Of a stretch of DNA of 10,375 bases, positions 7,550 through 10,375 are shown piece after piece. The DNA is taken from NCBI GenBank assembly GCA_012841675.1, contig DUUG01000110.1, positions 1 through 10,375 of the forward strand, read 5' to 3'. This DNA is from Clostridiales bacterium. GTDB taxonomy: Bacteria; Bacillota; Clostridia; Oscillospirales; QAMX01. The notes under the pieces were generated by a model that ran no database searches, was not told where the DNA came from, and saw only the letters and a list, made by a program, of their open reading frames with translations. Every line of letters begins with the position of its first letter. Positions within the stretch are counted from its first letter, which is position 1. The translations under genes were made by a program, and so were the position numbers.

Positions 7550-7556
7550 CCTCCTT
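7550..7556 (-). promoter_or_regulatory. Ribosome binding site fixing the hydrolase start at 7543
   Basis: On the - strand this reads AAGGAGG, a full match to the anti-Shine-Dalgarno sequence, followed by six bases and then ATGATG. The first ATG (7543) has ideal spacing; the second (7540) is also possible. The longer in-frame GTG start at 7561 would translate this site as Lys-Arg-Arg-Ile and is not credible. Confidence 0.9.
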
Positions 7557-7571
7557 TTCACTTGGAACCTT

Positions 7572-7601
7572 TATATAATCAGGCGGCCCGAGCCTTGTCA
7601 T
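7572..7601 (-). promoter_or_regulatory. Weak candidate promoter before the putative glycoside hydrolase
   Basis: On the - strand, ATGACA (7601-7596) and TATATA (7577-7572) are 18 bases apart. The -35 differs from consensus at one base and the -10 at two. The -35 falls in the loop of the inverted repeat and the -10 abuts its last arm. If real, the repeat could act as an operator; if not, the gene is simply co-transcribed with the mannosidase. Confidence 0.25.
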
Positions 7602-7631
7602 AGGGACAGAGTAACCTAGGGCCGCCTGATT
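7577..7631. repeat. Perfect 13-bp inverted repeat between mannosidase and hydrolase genes
   Basis: AATCAGGCGGCCC at 7577-7589 and GGGCCGCCTGATT at 7619-7631 are exact reverse complements, separated by 29 bases. The loop can form a small inner hairpin (TGTC 7596-7599 with GACA 7605-7608). It lies 11 bases past the mannosidase stop on the - strand. The bases after it in that direction (ATATAAAGG) are not a U-tract, so it is not a typical intrinsic terminator. It could be an mRNA processing or stabilising stem that sets the ratio of the two products, an operator, or a dispersed intergenic repeat. No second copy is seen in this window. Confidence 0.8.
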
Positions 7632-7641
7632 CGTTTAAAAG

Positions 7642-10375
7642 TTAACGTTCCGGAACAATCCGAACCGTTGCCAATCCGCAGGAAGGAAGCGTTAGCGTTA
7701 CGTTTGACCCGGAAACAGGCAGTTCTTCCTCCGCATGCTCTAACAGGTCAGTCGTATACGCCTTGGCAACCGGCAACGCAAAGGAAAGTGTGGCCGTATT
7801 TTCCTCATACGAGATATTGTAAAGCCGCACGACAACTCCTTCTTTGCCGTTTTCCGGCGTTTTGACCGCGGAAATCACAACATTCTCGCCGCAGACCTTA
7901 AGTAAACCAGCCGAAAGAGGCAATTTCCCCGCATGGGTGGCGTTGCCCGTAAAACGAACCGGATGGGCAAACAGGGCAGCCTGCTTGGTCAACGCCGCTT
8001 CGGTGTTTTCAACGGGGCCAACGGCGATTTTAATGTTGTGTTTGCCGTATTCGGGGTAAGGGTCGGGGTCAAAGGCCGCACGAATTAAAGTTACGTCCGT
8101 TTCCGACTCGCCGTTTCTAAAGCCGTATTTGGAATCGGCAATCACCTGAAACGCCGGGGCATAGATGCTATCCGGACGAGCCGCCGAAAAGCTCCGGCAG
8201 GGAACGTCGTGGGGCAATGCCGGACGGTTGACAACACCCATGGGGATGTCGCAGGTAAAGTGCTTGGCCGCAAAGTCAAAGGGAACGGCAAATTGAAGCT
8301 GGGGAATGCCTTTGTTGCGGTTGCCCGTTTCGTGCCAATCTACTTCGATATTATAAACAAGCTGGGACGAATGGGCCGGAAGCGAAACCGTTACCGACAG
8401 ATCCGATCTGTCAAAGGAGAGCTTGTAAGTAATGGACGGGTTAAGCCCCCAAACAGACTCGTTCGTAACCCGAACCGGGCGGGTTACGTTGAGATTTTCC
8501 ACCTTCATATAGGGCCCGACGACCCAAGAGGTCATGCCCCGCTCGGGGCTTTCCAGGATGTAGTTGAAATAGCAGGAAGGTTTTTCCGCCGAAACAACTG
8601 TTTTGCCGGACTTCTTATCAACTAGGCGCACAAGCTGCATGGTAGTTCTATCAAACTCCGCCGAAATCTGCTCATTTTCTAAAACAAGGGGCTGATCCCA
8701 ATGATTATGGGTTCTGCCATGGTCGAGCACGCGGAAGGGCGGCAACGTGGGCAAAGCTTCCTTCAAAATAACAGTCGTATATCCAAAGGCAGGCACAAAC
8801 GCGTCCACCAAGAAGGTGGTATACTGGTGTCCCCAGTAATGCTGCCCCGATTTAATTACCTGCACAGGCAAAGCCGTTCCGTCGGGTAAGGTAACGGCCA
8901 GCCGGCCTGTATCTCCCGGCCAGTCCCAAACCGTAAGCTCCACGGGGCCTTGCCGGTGGTGGGCGGTGGTGTTGTAAAGGGTAAACAGACGGGTTTTGCC
9001 CCGGCCACGCTCTGTCTGCGGGAAGTTATACCCTTCCTGCTGGCTAAGTCCAAAGCCTACGCCGCCGCCTTCGGACACGTCGCCGCCGTCCGTATCGGTG
9101 GGAAGGTGGGAGGTGTCAATCTGCGAAGCAAGATACCGCATGGCCTCGTCGGCGGAGGTGTTGGCGTCGGCCATGGCCCGCTGGAACTGGCCCATGGCGT
9201 ATTCTCTTGTATCAATGACGCCGCTGCCAGGCAGAATATCATGGAACTGGTTAAACAGCACAGGCTCCCACGCCTTGGTCAGGCGGTCTGCCCTGTTGGG
9301 GCCGCCGAAAAGCTTTGAAGCGGCGGCAAGGGTTTCGGCCTCATAGAGTCTATCCTCGCCCACCCGGTTTGCCATCTTAATGCGGGATTGGGTCGTGTAG
9401 CACCCTGTGAAAATGAAGTTCTGCTCGCCCGTGACAACGGGGAATTTGTCAATTTGGGTGGCCAAACGATCAAAGCAGGCCTTGTAGGTGCTGAAAATCA
9501 TAGTCGGGAAGCAGGGCCATGTGGCCATATCGATAAGCCGCTCCACATCCCGCCGGGTGGGGCCGCCGCCGTGGTCGCCTACGCCGTAGACCTTTAAAAC
9601 GTCTGTCAAGCCGTATTTGGCCACAAAGCCCGGCAATTCCTCAAACATATCCGGGCGGATTTCGCAGTTATACCAGTCCGGCTCGCAGTAGACAAGCAAG
9701 GAAGCGCCGCTTTCCCCTTCCCAGCGGTAGACGGAATGGGGCCTGTGTCCGCGGCAGTGGTAGTAGTATTTGATGCCGCCGGCGTTGCAAATTTCGGGGA
9801 TTCGTGCGCTATGCCCGAAGGTGTCCGGCTCAAAATCCATGGGAAGCTGGTCGGAGGAAAGGCCAAACAGCTTCGACATGTACGTTTTCGTGTTTAAAAT
9901 ATGGCGGGCAAGCGCTTCGCCCGAGGGCATATTCTTGTCCGTTTCCACCCATGTGGTGGCGGTGACTTCCCACCGACCCTCGTCAATCCGCTCTTTAATC
10001 TCGGCAAGCATTTCCGGCGCATGTTCTTCGATGATGCGATACACGGAGGCTTGGGATTGTCCGAAGGTAAGCTGGTCATACTCTTTCATAAGGTTCAATA
10101 TAGTTCGGAAGGTGTCGATGGTAAGGCCAGCGGTTTCCTGATAGCCCCACATCCAGTTCATATCGATATGGGCATGGGCAATACAGTGAACCGTCAGCTT
10201 TTTACATTCCTCCGAAACCGGCTGTAAAAGTGTTTCCGCATGGGCCGCTGCTTCGTCGGTGATAATCCCGTCTTTGTCCCGAGCCGCCAAAAGCGCATCC
10301 GCCGCCGCGTCCACGTAAGAATCCCACTTATGGTCTACGTGGGAAGAAACCCGGATTGCATAATTTAACTGGGCC
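7642..10375 (-). CDS. Alpha-mannosidase, glycoside hydrolase family 38, 5' end outside window
   Basis: GH38 enzymes are zinc-dependent retaining alpha-mannosidases. The frame is open to the right edge (first residues AQLNYAIRVSSHVDHKWDSYV), so the GTG at 10314 is not the start and an unknown N-terminal stretch is missing; 910 residues are seen. Counting from that GTG as residue 1, family landmarks are HAHIDMNW (zinc ligands H49, D51), EPDTFGHS (D164, nucleophile and zinc ligand, codon 9823-9825), GVGDHGGGPT (D247, likely acid/base) and NQFHDILPGSG (H358, zinc ligand). A three-helix linker, a Gly-rich segment and a long beta-rich C-terminal half follow, as usual for the family. All key residues seen are intact. 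No signal peptide can be judged because the N-terminus is absent. The gene is the upstream partner of the putative hydrolase on the same strand. Mannose linkage specificity cannot be assigned. Confidence 0.95.
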   Translation of the reverse strand, partial: AQLNYAIRVSSHVDHKWDSYVDAAADALLAARDKDGIITDEAAAHAETLLQPVSEECKKLTVHCIAHAHIDMNWMWGYQETAGLTIDTFRTILNLMKEYDQLTFGQSQASVYRIIEEHAPEMLAEIKERIDEGRWEVTATTWVETDKNMPSGEALARHILNTKTYMSKLFGLSSDQLPMDFEPDTFGHSARIPEICNAGGIKYYYHCRGHRPHSVYRWEGESGASLLVYCEPDWYNCEIRPDMFEELPGFVAKYGLTDVLKVYGVGDHGGGPTRRDVERLIDMATWPCFPTMIFSTYKACFDRLATQIDKFPVVTGEQNFIFTGCYTTQSRIKMANRVGEDRLYEAETLAAASKLFGGPNRADRLTKAWEPVLFNQFHDILPGSGVIDTREYAMGQFQRAMADANTSADEAMRYLASQIDTSHLPTDTDGGDVSEGGGVGFGLSQQEGYNFPQTERGRGKTRLFTLYNTTAHHRQGPVELTVWDWPGDTGRLAVTLPDGTALPVQVIKSGQHYWGHQYTTFLVDAFVPAFGYTTVILKEALPTLPPFRVLDHGRTHNHWDQPLVLENEQISAEFDRTTMQLVRLVDKKSGKTVVSAEKPSCYFNYILESPERGMTSWVVGPYMKVENLNVTRPVRVTNESVWGLNPSITYKLSFDRSDLSVTVSLPAHSSQLVYNIEVDWHETGNRNKGIPQLQFAVPFDFAAKHFTCDIPMGVVNRPALPHDVPCRSFSAARPDSIYAPAFQVIADSKYGFRNGESETDVTLIRAAFDPDPYPEYGKHNIKIAVGPVENTEAALTKQAALFAHPVRFTGNATHAGKLPLSAGLLKVCGENVVISAVKTPENGKEGVVVRLYNISYEENTATLSFALPVAKAYTTDLLEHAEEELPVSGSNVTLTLPSCGLATVRIVPER

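Noticed and set aside
8209..8625. A 138-codon + strand frame inside the mannosidase gene
   Set aside because: The - strand frame encodes an intact GH38 protein across the same bases; the + frame has no family-like motif.
10312..10314. GTG at 10314 as the start of the alpha-mannosidase
   Set aside because: The frame stays open to base 10375, no ribosome binding site precedes the GTG, and GH38 proteins of this type usually have more N-terminal sequence.

Overview
The window reads as chromosomal DNA of a Gram-positive anaerobe, most likely a gut-type member of Bacillota class Clostridia. The grounds are a SecA with a CxCx8CC zinc tail, strong AGGAGG ribosome binding sites, an exact TTGACA-N17-TATGAT promoter, and a close-packed set of glycan-degradation genes resembling those of intestinal Clostridia. 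The genus cannot be fixed from this sequence. No tRNA, rRNA, CRISPR array, insertion sequence or phage gene is visible.

Layout. (1) 1-1710, + strand: the 3' two thirds of secA. (2) 1765-2221: a separate unit with a near-consensus sigma-A promoter, a 101-residue membrane-anchored acidic protein with a Cys cluster and 11-residue repeats, and an intrinsic-terminator-like hairpin. (3) 2253-5605, + strand: a tight three-gene operon of a Cys-type sulfatase, a glycerophosphodiester phosphodiesterase (overlapping it by ATGA) and an SLC45/GPH-like MFS transporter, closed by a strong terminator at 5606-5640 that should work in both directions. (4) 10375-5663, - strand: a convergent pair transcribed from the right edge, consisting of a GH38 alpha-mannosidase (5' end outside the window) and then a putative TIM-barrel glycoside hydrolase resembling the GH101/GH129/DUF5696 group. 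An 80-100 base spacer between them carries a perfect 13-bp inverted repeat.

How the genes may work together (inference). None of the complete enzymes has a signal peptide, and the only transporter is the MFS protein. The simplest model is that small sulfated, phosphodiester-linked or alpha-linked glycan fragments are imported and then trimmed in the cytoplasm by the sulfatase, phosphodiesterase, mannosidase and second glycosidase. The two convergent clusters may serve one pathway or may only be neighbours. The true substrate is unknown. secA and the small acidic protein are probably unrelated to this metabolism.

Nothing here is a clear novel defence or mobile system. The least explained items are the small acidic protein, the sulfatase-phosphodiesterase-transporter operon, the unassigned glycosidase and the inverted repeat beside it.
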